DNA from: Clostridium lundense DSM 17049
GTDB lineage: Bacteria > Bacillota > Clostridia > Clostridiales > Clostridiaceae
Direction: 5' to 3'
NCBI RefSeq assembly: GCF_000619945.1
Contig: NZ_JHVC01000009.1
Coordinates: 62,001-126,000, forward strand
DNA length: 64,000 nucleotides
The number at the start of each line of letters is the position of its first letter. Within the stretch, counting starts at the first letter, position 1. This document shows positions 13,619 to 22,659 of this stretch, in pieces. The translations under genes and the position numbers were made by a program. Below the pieces are notes generated by a model. That model saw only the letters and a program-made list of their open reading frames with translations, made no database searches and was not told the DNA's origin.

Positions 13619-15613
13619 ATGGATAAAATTATAGCTATAGGAGCTTTAAATGAAAATACAAGAGAGTTTTACGAAAAGAGTCTTATAGATATTTTGGGAC
13701 GAAGATATAAAGTAAAATCTTATAATTTTAATAAATATAATGGGAATAAAATAGATGCAGATATATTACTTATTTCTACCCCAATTATGATAAACATTGT
13801 AAAACAATATATAAGTGATGATACTAAACTAATTTGTATAAGTAGAACTTTTACTAAATATGTTTATAAATTATTGCAGGATATACCCAAGGGAACAAGA
13901 GCGCTTTTAGTAAACAATGGTTTAAATACTACTTTTGAAACCATATCACTTATTTATTCTTTAGGTTTTGAGTTTGAATTATATCCATATTATCCAGGGG
14001 TTGAGCCTAGAACTGATATAGATACAGCAATTACTACCAATGAAGAAAGAATTGTACCTAAAAATATTAATAAAATATATAATATAGGACATATGGCATT
14101 TGATATGAGCACAATTGTAGACTTGATGAATGAGCTAGATATAAATACTGATGAAAGAGATGAAATACTTCATAAATATGAAGAAAAAATAATACCAGTT
14201 GGAAAAGGTGTACATGCTCTATTTGGTACAAATGTAATGGTTAAAACTGCTATGCATACTATAGTGGATTTAATTAATGAAGGAGTTTTGGAAACCGATG
14301 ACGAAGGTAATATAATAATGGCTAATAAAAAATCTCAACAAGTTATGGGAGTTGGGGAAAGAGAGCTAATAGGTAAAAATATAAATGAAGTATTTAATAA
14401 AGATAAATTAAACGTGGATTTTAATAAAGAAGTAAATGATTTATTAATAGATTATAAAAAGGATAAATTGATAATAAATTTAAAACCTATGCAGGTATTT
14501 AATAAAGCAATAGGAAATATTATTACCGTGAAAAATGTAACTGAGTTGAGAAAGTTAGAAGAACAGATCAGACGAGAAGTATCCATAAAGGGGTATTTGG
14601 CAAAGTATAACATGGAGCATATAATAGGGCAAAGTAAACAAATAGAAGAAACTAAAAAGCTAGCTAAAACCATGGCGTGGTCTAATTCATCTGTACTTAT
14701 AATAGGAGAAAGTGGTACAGGCAAGGAGCTATTTGCCCAAGCTATACATAATAATTCTAATAGAAATAAATTTCCTTTTGTTGCTATAAATTGTGCGGCA
14801 CTTCCTGAGAATTTAATAGAAAGCGAATTGTTTGGATATGAGGGAGGCGCTTTTACAGGTGCAAAAAAAGAAGGGAAACCTGGTTTATTTGAGCAAGCAC
14901 ATTTAGGTACTCTTTTTTTAGATGAAATAGGAGACTTACAGCTAAATATGCAGGCTAGATTATTAAGAGTTATTCAAGAAAGGGAAGTAGTAAGAATAGG
15001 CAGCACAAGAATAAGAAAAGTAGATGTAAGAATTATCTCAGCAACAAATAAAGATTTATTTAAGTTAGCGCAAGAAGGAAAATTTAGATGGGATTTATAC
15101 TATAGACTAAATGTATTTCCTTTAAGGATACCTTCTTTAAGGGAAAGAAAAGAGGATATAGAAGTTATATTTAAATGGTTTCTTAATAATTTAAATTGCA
15201 ATAAGGAAATTGACCAGGAAGTTATACAGGTATTAAAAAATCATAATTGGCCAGGAAATATAAGAGAATTAAGAAATTTAGCAGAATATTTAAGTAAAAT
15301 GGGTTCTAATCCAATAGTCAGGGAGGATTTGCCCTATAATTTTATGTTGAATATACAAAGAGAAAATAAAAATAATATAGCATATGTAGATAAAGAAATA
15401 TTAAAAATATTACATAAGAAGATAGTAAGTAAAGAGAAGGTTGGAAGAGGCAAGATAGCTTCTTTATTGGAATGTAATGAGATTTTTTTAACAGAAAAAG
15501 AGGTTAGAAATAGACTAGAATATTTAAGTGATAAAGGATATGTATTAATTGGTGTAGGACGACAGGGAACTAAGCTTAGTTATAAAGGAATGGAATTAGC
15601 TAAAAAATTGTAA
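13619..15613 (+). CDS. Sigma-54-dependent enhancer-binding regulator with PAS domain
   Basis: The 664-residue protein has an unassigned sensory N-terminal region (1-210), a PAS domain (about 215-310, NEGVLETDDEGNIIMANKK), an AAA+ domain with Walker A GESGTGKE (about 363-370), the sigma-54-contacting GAFTGA loop (about 410-415) and LFLDEIGDLQ as Walker B, then a C-terminal winged-helix-like region. I see no ordinary Fis-type helix-turn-helix, which is unusual but known in clostridial members. It should activate the -24/-12 promoter at 10604 upstream of abgT. The N-terminal part may read a ligand of the imported substrate. The start follows GGAGG. Confidence 0.9.
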   Translation: MDKIIAIGALNENTREFYEKSLIDILGRRYKVKSYNFNKYNGNKIDADILLISTPIMINIVKQYISDDTKLICISRTFTKYVYKLLQDIPKGTRALLVNNGLNTTFETISLIYSLGFEFELYPYYPGVEPRTDIDTAITTNEERIVPKNINKIYNIGHMAFDMSTIVDLMNELDINTDERDEILHKYEEKIIPVGKGVHALFGTNVMVKTAMHTIVDLINEGVLETDDEGNIIMANKKSQQVMGVGERELIGKNINEVFNKDKLNVDFNKEVNDLLIDYKKDKLIINLKPMQVFNKAIGNIITVKNVTELRKLEEQIRREVSIKGYLAKYNMEHIIGQSKQIEETKKLAKTMAWSNSSVLIIGESGTGKELFAQAIHNNSNRNKFPFVAINCAALPENLIESELFGYEGGAFTGAKKEGKPGLFEQAHLGTLFLDEIGDLQLNMQARLLRVIQEREVVRIGSTRIRKVDVRIISATNKDLFKLAQEGKFRWDLYYRLNVFPLRIPSLRERKEDIEVIFKWFLNNLNCNKEIDQEVIQVLKNHNWPGNIRELRNLAEYLSKMGSNPIVREDLPYNFMLNIQRENKNNIAYVDKEILKILHKKIVSKEKVGRGKIASLLECNEIFLTEKEVRNRLEYLSDKGYVLIGVGRQGTKLSYKGMELAKKL

Positions 15614-15621
15614 AAAGTAGA

Positions 15622-15646
15622 TTAGTGATTTATCACTAACCTATCT
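15622..15646. terminator. Bidirectional hairpin between convergent genes
   Basis: TTAGTGA, loop TTTA, TCACTAA followed by a pyrimidine-rich CCTATCTTTT. It lies between the convergent regulator (ends 15613) and the Cys-rich gene (ends 15651). Confidence 0.5.
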
Positions 15647-15650
15647 TTTG

Positions 15651-16301
15651 CTATGATCTTTTTTCATTAAAGGAAATGCTTTTTAATTCTTTTTCGCCAA
15701 AAGGTGGCATCTCAAAGTTTTCTATTATTTCTAGTGCTTTAAAAGGGGCTGATTGCAAATTAACTTTTGCGTCCATTAAAGTTTGCCTAATGCTTTCATT
15801 AAAATAATTACAATAGGAGAAATAATCCTTTCTTTCACGGGAAAAATTTTTATATTCTTCCTCACAGCAACCTATTACTGTTCTGCATAGATATAGATTG
15901 CAGGGATGAGGTCTTAATCTAAAATCTAAATGACATCCATTTGGTCTAAAAAAAGCGCATACCCTAAAAAATAATTTAGGATCAAAATTATCTTCAATGC
16001 TGTCAGGATTTTCTTTTATAAAGTTTAAATACTTTTCTTCATCAAAATTTCCAATTACTTCAATACTATATTTATTGATAACAGCATTTTTCATATTTAA
16101 TAAAGCAAGTATAAAATTCTTTTTTTCCATATCTAAAATATTTTTTATATCAACTAAGGTGTATTTAGGAAAATACCAACAACACCCTCTATTTTCAGTA
16201 GTTGTGTGGGAGGTGGATTCTAAAATTTTTGAGCAATGACCACAAAAATTACATTTGAAAACAGGAATATTATCTTTATATTCATAACTAAGTTTATACA
16301 T
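15651..16301 (-). CDS. Cysteine-cluster protein (YkgJ-like putative metal binder)
   Basis: This 216-residue protein is rich in cysteine: FKCNFCGHC near residue 15, GCC at about 38, then C-AFF-x-x-NGC, HPCNLYLC and GCCEEEY in the middle. That pattern resembles the YkgJ family of proteins proposed to bind Zn or Fe clusters, but the spacing is not a clean match. There is no signal peptide or membrane segment. The start is set at 16301 (MYKLSYEY) because GGAGGA lies seven bases upstream; the upstream ATG of the longer frame has no ribosome site. It is a single-gene unit, convergent with the sigma-54 regulator. Its function is unknown. Confidence 0.65.
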   Translation of the reverse strand: MYKLSYEYKDNIPVFKCNFCGHCSKILESTSHTTTENRGCCWYFPKYTLVDIKNILDMEKKNFILALLNMKNAVINKYSIEVIGNFDEEKYLNFIKENPDSIEDNFDPKLFFRVCAFFRPNGCHLDFRLRPHPCNLYLCRTVIGCCEEEYKNFSRERKDYFSYCNYFNESIRQTLMDAKVNLQSAPFKALEIIENFEMPPFGEKELKSISFNEKRS

Positions 16302-16579
16302 AATAATTCCTCCAAAAATTAACATTTAATATTAATAATTTATAAAAAAAATGCACAACAATCAACTTTCAAAGTTGCATGAAATAATTAAATTTAGAAA
16401 GAAAGTATTAAAAAGTAATATAATACATTAATTTACATGCAGTATATAGCTTAGAAAAGGCTAAAATAGAAGTTGTAAAATGTAAAATATCATTGAATGT
16501 TAAATAAATGAATGATTTATAGTAAAATAATAATTACAATGGTATTATAAAATTATTATTTCATACAAAGGAGAATATT

Positions 16580-17725
16580 ATGCTTAGATTTTTAGATGCA
16601 GGGGAATCCCATGGTAAGGCAATGATATGTATAATAGATGGAATCCCTTCAAATTTTAATATTGATATAAATTTTATAAATAGTGAATTGAAAAGAAGGC
16701 AAGGTGGCTATGGTAGAGGGGAAAGGATGAAAATAGAAGAGGATAGGATAGAATTTTTATCTGGTATTAGAGGAAGTAAAACCACAGGAAATCCTATAAC
16801 CATGATTATATTTAATAAGGACTTTGAAAATTGGAAAGAAATAATAACTAAAGAACCTAAGGAGGAAGAAAAAATAGCTGTGCCCCGTCCAGGACATGGT
16901 GATTTAGTTGGATATTTTAAATATGGCACTGGTGATATAAGAGATAGTATTGAAAGAACTTCTGCTAGAGAAACATCTATAAGAACAGCAGTAGGAGCAC
17001 TATGTAAAGAAATTCTTAAAGAATTAGGTATAGAAATAAGAAGTAAGGTACATAGTATAGGAAATCTTTATGATGATACAGTGGATTTGTTTTATGATGG
17101 TATATATGAAAAAATAGATAAGAGCCCTGTTAGATGTTATAATAGAGAAGTTCAAAAAGGATTTATTAAAAAAATTGATATTTGTAAAGAACAGGGAGAA
17201 ACTATAGGTGGAAGTGTATTTATTTCCATAAAAGGTGTGCCAATAGGGGTAGGAAGTTATTCGCAATGGGATAGAAAATTAGATGCTATATTAAGCTATG
17301 GCATTATGTCTGTTCAAGGAGTAAAGGCTATAGAATTTGGTAATGGTCTAGACTCAAGTTTAAGAGGCAGTACTTTTAATGATGAAATCAATTATGAAAA
17401 TGGAAGAATTAAAAGAAAATCTAATAATTCTGGTGGAATAGAAGCAGGAATATCTAATGGTGAAAATATAGAACTAAAGGCATATATAAAACCTATACCT
17501 TCTATAAAGAAGGATATTGGTACCGTGAATTTAAGAGAAAAAAAGGAAACTAAGACTAGATATGAACGTTCAGATGTATCTGCTGTAATACCAGCTTCCA
17601 TAGTTATAGAAAATGTAGCAGCTTTCTATATACTAAGAGAAGTAATGAATAAGTTCCCAGCAGACGAATTTGGTGAACTTAAAGAAAATATAAATAATTA
17701 TAGAAAAACAGTTTATTTACGATAG
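16580..17725 (+). CDS. aroC: Chorismate synthase
   Basis: The 381-residue enzyme catalyses the last shikimate step, converting 5-enolpyruvylshikimate-3-phosphate to chorismate with reduced FMN. The signature GESHGKAM lies at residues 8-15, RRQGGYGRGERM at about 39-50, and RPGHGDL near 99. The FMN- and substrate-binding SGG region (NNSGGIEAGISNGE) and the C-terminal RSDVSAVIPA motif are present, so the protein is complete. No other aro gene is adjacent. It ends immediately before polA (about 24 bases between stop and start). The start follows AAAGGAGA. Confidence 0.95.
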   Translation: MLRFLDAGESHGKAMICIIDGIPSNFNIDINFINSELKRRQGGYGRGERMKIEEDRIEFLSGIRGSKTTGNPITMIIFNKDFENWKEIITKEPKEEEKIAVPRPGHGDLVGYFKYGTGDIRDSIERTSARETSIRTAVGALCKEILKELGIEIRSKVHSIGNLYDDTVDLFYDGIYEKIDKSPVRCYNREVQKGFIKKIDICKEQGETIGGSVFISIKGVPIGVGSYSQWDRKLDAILSYGIMSVQGVKAIEFGNGLDSSLRGSTFNDEINYENGRIKRKSNNSGGIEAGISNGENIELKAYIKPIPSIKKDIGTVNLREKKETKTRYERSDVSAVIPASIVIENVAAFYILREVMNKFPADEFGELKENINNYRKTVYLR

Positions 17726-17749
17726 ATGTGTGATAGGAGAGATAAGTTA

Positions 17750-20386
17750 ATGGAAAAGAAAGAAAGATTATTAATTTTGGATGGAAATAGCTTAATGAAT
17801 AGAGCTTTTTATGCATTACCACCCCTAACGAATAGTGATGGAATACATACTAATGCGGTGTATGGATTTACTACTATGCTTTTAAAAATGAAGGAAGAAA
17901 TAGCTCCAGATTACATAGTATGTACATTTGATAGAAGCGCACCAACTTTTAGACATAATGAATATAAAGATTATAAGGCTGGAAGGAAAAGGATGCCTGA
18001 AGAATTAGCGGAGCAGTTTCCAATAGTAAAAGATCTTTTATATAAACTTGCTATTGATATATTTGAAATAGATGGATTTGAAGCGGATGATTTGATAGGA
18101 ACATTATCAAAATTTGCAGAGGAGAAAGGTATAGAAGTTTACATTGTAACAGGAGATAGGGATGCTCTTCAATTGGCTTCAGATACTACAAAAGTAGTAA
18201 TTACTAAAAAGGGTATAACAGAAAAAGAAATATATGATAGAACTAGAATGATAGAAGAAATGGGAGTTACTCCTACTCAATTTATAGATGTAAAAGGACT
18301 TATGGGAGATAGTTCAGATAATATACCAGGAGTGCCTGGAGTAGGTGAAAAAACTGCCTATAAGCTTATAAAAGAATATGGAAGTGTAGAAAATGTTCTT
18401 CAAAATATAGATAAGATTAGTGGTAAAAAGCTAAAGGAAAATTTAACAGAAAATAGTGAACAGGCGATTTTTAGTAAAAAGTTAGCCACTATAATGAGAG
18501 AAGTTCCTATAGAAATAGATTTAGATTCTATAAAATCAAAAGAAAATTATGATGAAGAAGCAGTAAAAAGAATTTTTATAGATTTACAGTTTAAAACTTT
18601 AATAGATAAATTACCTCATTCTAAAGATTTTAAGGAAGAAAACAATGAGATAAAAGTAGAATATAAATTAGTACAGAGTATAAATGAACTAAAGAATTTA
18701 TGTAATATTATAGTATCAAAATTCAAAAATAGTTTATTGTATGTGACATTTAAACTTTTAAATGAGAATATATATTCTAAGAGTTCAATAGAAAAAATAT
18801 TTATTAACTGTGGAGAAGAAAATTTTATTGTATCTTTACAGGAAATTTTAAATGAAAATAATGAAGAAACTATTAGTTGTTTAAAAGAAATATTTGAAAA
18901 TGGAGAAATTCAAAAGGTATGTCATGACATAAAAATGCCTCATACTATTCTTCATAAAATGGGAGTAGATTTAAATGGGGTGAAATTTGATACAAAAATA
19001 GCTGCATATTTAATCGATTCTTCAAGGGGAGATTATGATCTAAATACACTAATACAACAATATCTAAAGATTATACTAAAGGATGAGGAAGAAAGAGAAG
19101 TAAAGGAAGTATCCTTATTAAAAGAAGTATACAGTGAGTTAGAAAAGCAAATAAAATCTTTGGATATGGAACAGCTTTTTTATGAAGTTGAATTACCTTT
19201 AACTACAGTGTTAGCTTCTATGGAAAGTTATGGATTTAAAGTAGATAAAGATATGTTAACTCATATAGGAGAGAAGTTTACAAAAGAAATTGAAAAAGTC
19301 CAAAAGGAGATATATTCATTATCAGAAGAGGAATTTAATATTAATTCCCCAAAGCAGCTTGGTAAAATTCTTTTCGAAAAATTAGATTTACCTGTTATAA
19401 AGAAAACAAAAACAGGATATTCCACTAATGCAGAAGTTTTAGAAGCTTTGGAAGGAAAACATCCTATAATAGAAAAAATAACATATTATAGACAGCTTAC
19501 AAAACTTTATTCAACTTATGTAGAAGGTTTAAAGAATGTAATTGATGAAGATGGGAAAATACATTCTAGCTTTAATCAAACAGTAACTACTACTGGGAGG
19601 CTTTCTAGTACAGAACCTAACTTACAAAACATACCTATAAAATATGAAATGGGTAGGGAAATAAGAAAAGTATTTGTTCCTAATAATAATGTCTCTATTA
19701 TTTTATCTGCAGATTATTCACAAATAGAATTGAGAGTACTTGCACATATTGCAGGAGATGAAAATCTTATAAATGCTTTCAAACATCATGCAGATATACA
19801 CACAAAGACAGCCTCAGAGGTGTTTAGAGTTCCTATAGAAGAGGTTACTAAAACTATGAGAAGTAATGCTAAAGCAGTAAACTTCGGTATAGTATATGGT
19901 ATAGGTGATTTTAGTTTAGCAAAGGATATAAAAGTATCAAGAAAAGAAGCTAAGGAATATATAGATACTTATTTTGAAAGATATCCTAATGTAAAAAAAT
20001 ATATGGATGATACAGTAAAAAAAGCTGAAAAAGATATGTTTGTTACTACCATATTAAACAGAAGAAGATTTATCCCTGAAATAGCTAATTCTAAAAAAAT
20101 GGTTAAAGCATTAGGGGAAAGACTTGCTATGAATAGTCCAATACAAGGCAGTGCAGCAGATATTATTAAATTAGCTATGGTGAAGGTTTATAATGAACTG
20201 GAAAAAAGACAGCTTAAAAGTACCCTAATACTTCAGGTTCATGATGAACTTATATTAAATGTATATAAAGATGAGTTAGAACAGGTGAGAACCATTGTAA
20301 AAGACTCCATGGAAAATGTTATGCCTTTAAGTGTTCCGTTAGAAGTTGATATAAGTGAAGGTGAAAATTGGTATGAAGCTAAATAA
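17750..20386 (+). CDS. polA: DNA polymerase I
   Basis: The 878-residue polymerase has an N-terminal 5'-3' exonuclease/flap domain (LILDGNSLMNRAFYALP; GDRDALQL; GDSSDNIPGVPGVGEKTA), a degenerate 3'-5' exonuclease region (about 310-480), and a full polymerase domain with motif A (SADYSQIELRVLAHIAGD), the O-helix (RSNAKAVNFGIVYGIG) and motif C (QVHDELIL). The proofreading Asp-x-Glu is not present where expected, so like other clostridial and Bacillus enzymes it probably lacks proofreading. It replaces RNA primers and fills repair gaps. The start is 17750 because AGGAGA precedes it; the frame opens at 17726 but that start has no ribosome site. Confidence 0.95.
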   Translation: MEKKERLLILDGNSLMNRAFYALPPLTNSDGIHTNAVYGFTTMLLKMKEEIAPDYIVCTFDRSAPTFRHNEYKDYKAGRKRMPEELAEQFPIVKDLLYKLAIDIFEIDGFEADDLIGTLSKFAEEKGIEVYIVTGDRDALQLASDTTKVVITKKGITEKEIYDRTRMIEEMGVTPTQFIDVKGLMGDSSDNIPGVPGVGEKTAYKLIKEYGSVENVLQNIDKISGKKLKENLTENSEQAIFSKKLATIMREVPIEIDLDSIKSKENYDEEAVKRIFIDLQFKTLIDKLPHSKDFKEENNEIKVEYKLVQSINELKNLCNIIVSKFKNSLLYVTFKLLNENIYSKSSIEKIFINCGEENFIVSLQEILNENNEETISCLKEIFENGEIQKVCHDIKMPHTILHKMGVDLNGVKFDTKIAAYLIDSSRGDYDLNTLIQQYLKIILKDEEEREVKEVSLLKEVYSELEKQIKSLDMEQLFYEVELPLTTVLASMESYGFKVDKDMLTHIGEKFTKEIEKVQKEIYSLSEEEFNINSPKQLGKILFEKLDLPVIKKTKTGYSTNAEVLEALEGKHPIIEKITYYRQLTKLYSTYVEGLKNVIDEDGKIHSSFNQTVTTTGRLSSTEPNLQNIPIKYEMGREIRKVFVPNNNVSIILSADYSQIELRVLAHIAGDENLINAFKHHADIHTKTASEVFRVPIEEVTKTMRSNAKAVNFGIVYGIGDFSLAKDIKVSRKEAKEYIDTYFERYPNVKKYMDDTVKKAEKDMFVTTILNRRRFIPEIANSKKMVKALGERLAMNSPIQGSAADIIKLAMVKVYNELEKRQLKSTLILQVHDELILNVYKDELEQVRTIVKDSMENVMPLSVPLEVDISEGENWYEAK

Positions 20387-20429
20387 TTTAAATGAAGTTT
20401 CACATAAATTAAGGACTACAAATGGAAAA

Positions 20430-21026
20430 ATGTTAAAAGTAGGTTTAACAGGAGGAATTGGCAGCGGTAAAAGTACGGTATCTAAAATGTTAAGGGAAAA
20501 AGGAATACCTATAATAGATGCAGACATAATTGCTAGACAGGTGTTAAATAAATATCCAAGTATTATAAAAGAGATTGAAGAAGAATTTGGAAAAGAATTT
20601 ATTAATTCTGATAGAAGTTTAAGAAGAAGAGAATTTGGAAACTATATTTTTTCATCCGAGGCTAGAAGAAAAAAATATGAAGATATGATAATACCATATA
20701 TAAAAGAAGAAATATTTAGTTCTTTTCATGAATATGAAATAAAGGGTGAAAAGGTGTGTGTTTTAGATGCTCCAACTTTAATAGAGCAAAATATTCATAA
20801 AGATATGGACTTTGTAGTTTTAGTATGGGCAGATAAAAGTACCCAAATTAAAAGGGTAAAGGGAAGAGATAGATTTAGTGAAGATGAAGTAATAAAAAGA
20901 ATAAATTCTCAAATGTCTTTAGATGAAAAAAGAAAAGTGGCTGATTTTGTAGTAGATAATACATGTACATTAAAAGAAACAGAAGAACAAGTCCATAGAT
21001 TAATTAGTCTAATCAATGGCTTATAG
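20430..21026 (+). CDS. coaE: Dephospho-CoA kinase
   Basis: The 198-residue kinase phosphorylates dephospho-CoA in the last step of coenzyme A synthesis. The P-loop GLTGGIGSGKST opens the protein, followed by IDADIIARQV and the DAPTLIE segment typical of CoaE. The start at 20430 (MLKVGLTGG) gives the usual length; the frame is open further upstream, with possible starts at 20373 and a GTG at 20355 inside polA, and the ribosome site for 20430 (AAGGA) is about 13 bases away, so the start is uncertain. polA-coaE adjacency is common in Firmicutes and the lytic transglycosylase follows 18 bases later. Confidence 0.93.
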   Translation: MLKVGLTGGIGSGKSTVSKMLREKGIPIIDADIIARQVLNKYPSIIKEIEEEFGKEFINSDRSLRRREFGNYIFSSEARRKKYEDMIIPYIKEEIFSSFHEYEIKGEKVCVLDAPTLIEQNIHKDMDFVVLVWADKSTQIKRVKGRDRFSEDEVIKRINSQMSLDEKRKVADFVVDNTCTLKETEEQVHRLISLINGL

Positions 21027-21044
21027 GGGGAGTGGGAAAGAAAG

Positions 21045-21593
21045 GTGAGGAAGCTAAGAAAAATTATAATATTTGTACTCATAGCGGTAGTAATTTACAA
21101 TGGAGTACCATCTATGCTAAAAAAAGTATACCCTATGAAGCATTCACAATTAATATATAATTATGCTAAAAAATATGATTTAGATCCGTATTTTGTGGCG
21201 GCGGTAATAAAAACAGAAAGTAATTTTAATTCTAATGCAGTATCCTGTAAAAATGCTTATGGACTTATGCAGATCACATCAAGTACAGGAATTTGGATTG
21301 CAGAGCAAATGAAACTAAAGGATTTTCAGGTAGATAAACTTTTTCAGCCAGAATATAACATTTCCATGGGGTGTTGGTATCTAGATGATTTAAAGAAAGA
21401 GTTTGGTGGCAACATGGATTTAGTTTTAGCTGCATACAATGGTGGAAGAGGGAACGTGCAAAAATGGTTAAGCGAAACTGAGCATTCTAAGGATGGAAAA
21501 AATCTTCACTACATTCCTTTTAAGGAAACAGATAAGTATGTAAAGAAGGTAAAGGTAAGTTATAATATTTATAGATTTTTATACAGTAAATAG
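21045..21593 (+). CDS. Lytic murein transglycosylase (SLT family)
   Basis: This 182-residue protein has an N-terminal membrane anchor or signal (about residues 4-22) and then a compact SLT domain. The catalytic glutamate lies in IKTESNFNSNA, followed by YGLMQIT and AAYNGGRGNVQKWL, all in the expected order. It would cleave the MurNAc-GlcNAc bond of peptidoglycan outside the membrane with 1,6-anhydro product. The start is a GTG; GGGGGAG lies about 12 bases upstream. It ends the aroC-polA-coaE gene run and is followed directly by a tRNA promoter. Confidence 0.88.
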   Translation: MRKLRKIIIFVLIAVVIYNGVPSMLKKVYPMKHSQLIYNYAKKYDLDPYFVAAVIKTESNFNSNAVSCKNAYGLMQITSSTGIWIAEQMKLKDFQVDKLFQPEYNISMGCWYLDDLKKEFGGNMDLVLAAYNGGRGNVQKWLSETEHSKDGKNLHYIPFKETDKYVKKVKVSYNIYRFLYSK

Positions 21594-21596
21594 TTA

Positions 21597-21624
21597 TTGA
21601 CAATATTACATAGGATAGTATAAT
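21597..21624 (+). promoter_or_regulatory. Sigma-A promoter of tRNA-Leu
   Basis: TTGACA (21597-21602), a 16-base spacer, and TATAAT (21619-21624), 11 bases before the mature tRNA 5' end. Confidence 0.75.
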
Positions 21625-21635
21625 AATATTGTAAT

Positions 21636-21717
21636 GCGAGAGTGGCGGAATGGCAGACGCGCACGTTTGAGGGGCGTGTGGGAGACCGTACGGGTTCAAG
21701 TCCCGTCTTTCGCACCA
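21636..21717 (+). tRNA. tRNA-Leu (anticodon GAG)
   Basis: A class II tRNA with acceptor stem GCGAGAG/CTTTCGC, anticodon loop TTGAGGG giving GAG (reads CUC/CUU), a variable arm, T-arm GGTTCAAGTCC and an encoded CCA. Length 82 bases with CCA. It has its own consensus promoter. Confidence 0.95.
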
Positions 21718-21764
21718 AAAAATAACTATTGCAAATTTTAATAATATTTGATAAAATACAATTG

Positions 21765-22010
21765 TAGCAAAATTGAATAATTTCTGAAATATGCGCGGGC
21801 TCTAAATTTTGAACCTACATTACAGAAAAGGGAGTTCAACATTTAGATGGTGATATGTACTTTCTTGTGAGACCTCTATATGGCATTGAAGGCGATAGAA
21901 ACATCTGTGAGAACACCCACCTATCGGAAGATAGGTGTCAAAATTAGGGTGACGGTATTTTGGATTTTAACTAGTAAACACAAAGAGAGATAGAAATATC
22001 TCTCTTTTTT
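21765..22010 (+). ncRNA. ssrS: Structured RNA, probably 6S RNA
   Basis: There is no ORF here but a TTGCAA-17-TAAAAT promoter at 21729-21757 and a terminator at 21982. A long-range stem pairs CTCTAAATTTTGA (near 21800) with TCAAAATTAGGG (near 21937-21948). Inside are a stem pairing GGGAGTTC with GAACACCC and AGATG with CATCT, and a perfect hairpin CACCTATC/GATAGGTG. The strings TTTGAACC, GGGAG and ACACCCACCT are ones I associate with Firmicutes 6S RNA, which binds sigma-A RNA polymerase and is used as a template for product RNAs. The match is from memory; ends are approximate. Confidence 0.55.
21982..22010 (+). terminator. Terminator of the structured RNA
   Basis: AAAGAGAGATA, loop GAAA, TATCTCTCTTT then T residues: an 11-bp perfect stem. 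Confidence 0.85.
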
Positions 22011-22014
22011 AATT

Positions 22015-22052
22015 TTCTTAAAAAGTTTTATTTAAATGAAACTTTTTAAGAA
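22015..22052. repeat. 14-bp perfect inverted repeat upstream of the sigma-factor gene
   Basis: TTCTTAAAAAGTTT and AAACTTTTTAAGAA flank a 10-base spacer. It lies only 5 bases after the previous terminator and about 60 bases before the sigma-factor gene. It could be a second hairpin, an operator, or a remnant of a palindromic repeat. Nothing else is visible between 22053 and 22113. Confidence 0.6.
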
Positions 22053-22113
22053 GATGGTTTGTCTAATTGATGAAGCCAGGTAGTTAATAGTTAAGTTTGA
22101 TTTATATAGGTCT

Positions 22114-22659
22114 ATGATTTTAAGCTGTAAGGAAGTGATAACACTGGTAGATATAGTACAAAAAGCAATAAAAGGTGATAAAGAAAGTTTTAGTATACTA
22201 ATACAGGAAAGAAAAGAACAAATTTATAAAATAGCTTATAGCTATGTAAATAATGTTGAGGATGCTTTGGACATAGTTCAGGATGTTATTTATAAAGCAT
22301 TAATATCTATAAAAGATTTAAAGAAACCAGAATACTTTAATACTTGGATAATTAGAATTACTATAAATTATTCTATAAATCATTTAAGAAAGCATAAAAA
22401 AGTTGTGTATATGGATGAAAGCTATATTAAAGATACTTATACAAATTGTAATAATGAAGAAGTAATAGATTTGAAAAGAGAACTTGAAAAACTAGATGTA
22501 AAATATAAAACTGTAATAATATTGAAGTATTTTGAAGATATGACCTTAAGTGAAATTGCAGAAGTTTTAGATTTACCTATTAGCACAGTTAAGACACAAT
22601 TATACCGTGCACTAGAAAAACTAAAGATAAGTCTTAAGGAGGTGGATTTAGATGAATAA
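22114..22659 (+). CDS. ECF-type RNA polymerase sigma factor
   Basis: The 181-residue protein has sigma-70 region 2 (YSYVNNVEDALDIVQDVIYKAL; FNTWIIRITINYSINHLRK) and region 4 (KYFEDMTLSEIAEVLDLPISTVKTQLYRALEKL), with the short linker of group IV sigma factors. It would direct RNA polymerase to a small envelope- or stress-related regulon. Its stop overlaps the start of the next gene, which looks like the cognate anti-sigma factor. The first ATG at 22114 has no ribosome site; AAGGAAGTGAT at 22129 instead points to a CTG start at 22144 (LVDIVQKA), so the start is uncertain. The target promoters cannot be seen. Confidence 0.88.
   Translation: MILSCKEVITLVDIVQKAIKGDKESFSILIQERKEQIYKIAYSYVNNVEDALDIVQDVIYKALISIKDLKKPEYFNTWIIRITINYSINHLRKHKKVVYMDESYIKDTYTNCNNEEVIDLKRELEKLDVKYKTVIILKYFEDMTLSEIAEVLDLPISTVKTQLYRALEKLKISLKEVDLDE

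Noticed and set aside
16580..17725. aroC as part of a shikimate operon
   Set aside because: No other aro genes adjacent; it lies with polA.
17750..20386. Proofreading polymerase I
   Set aside because: The exonuclease Asp-x-Glu is absent from the middle domain.
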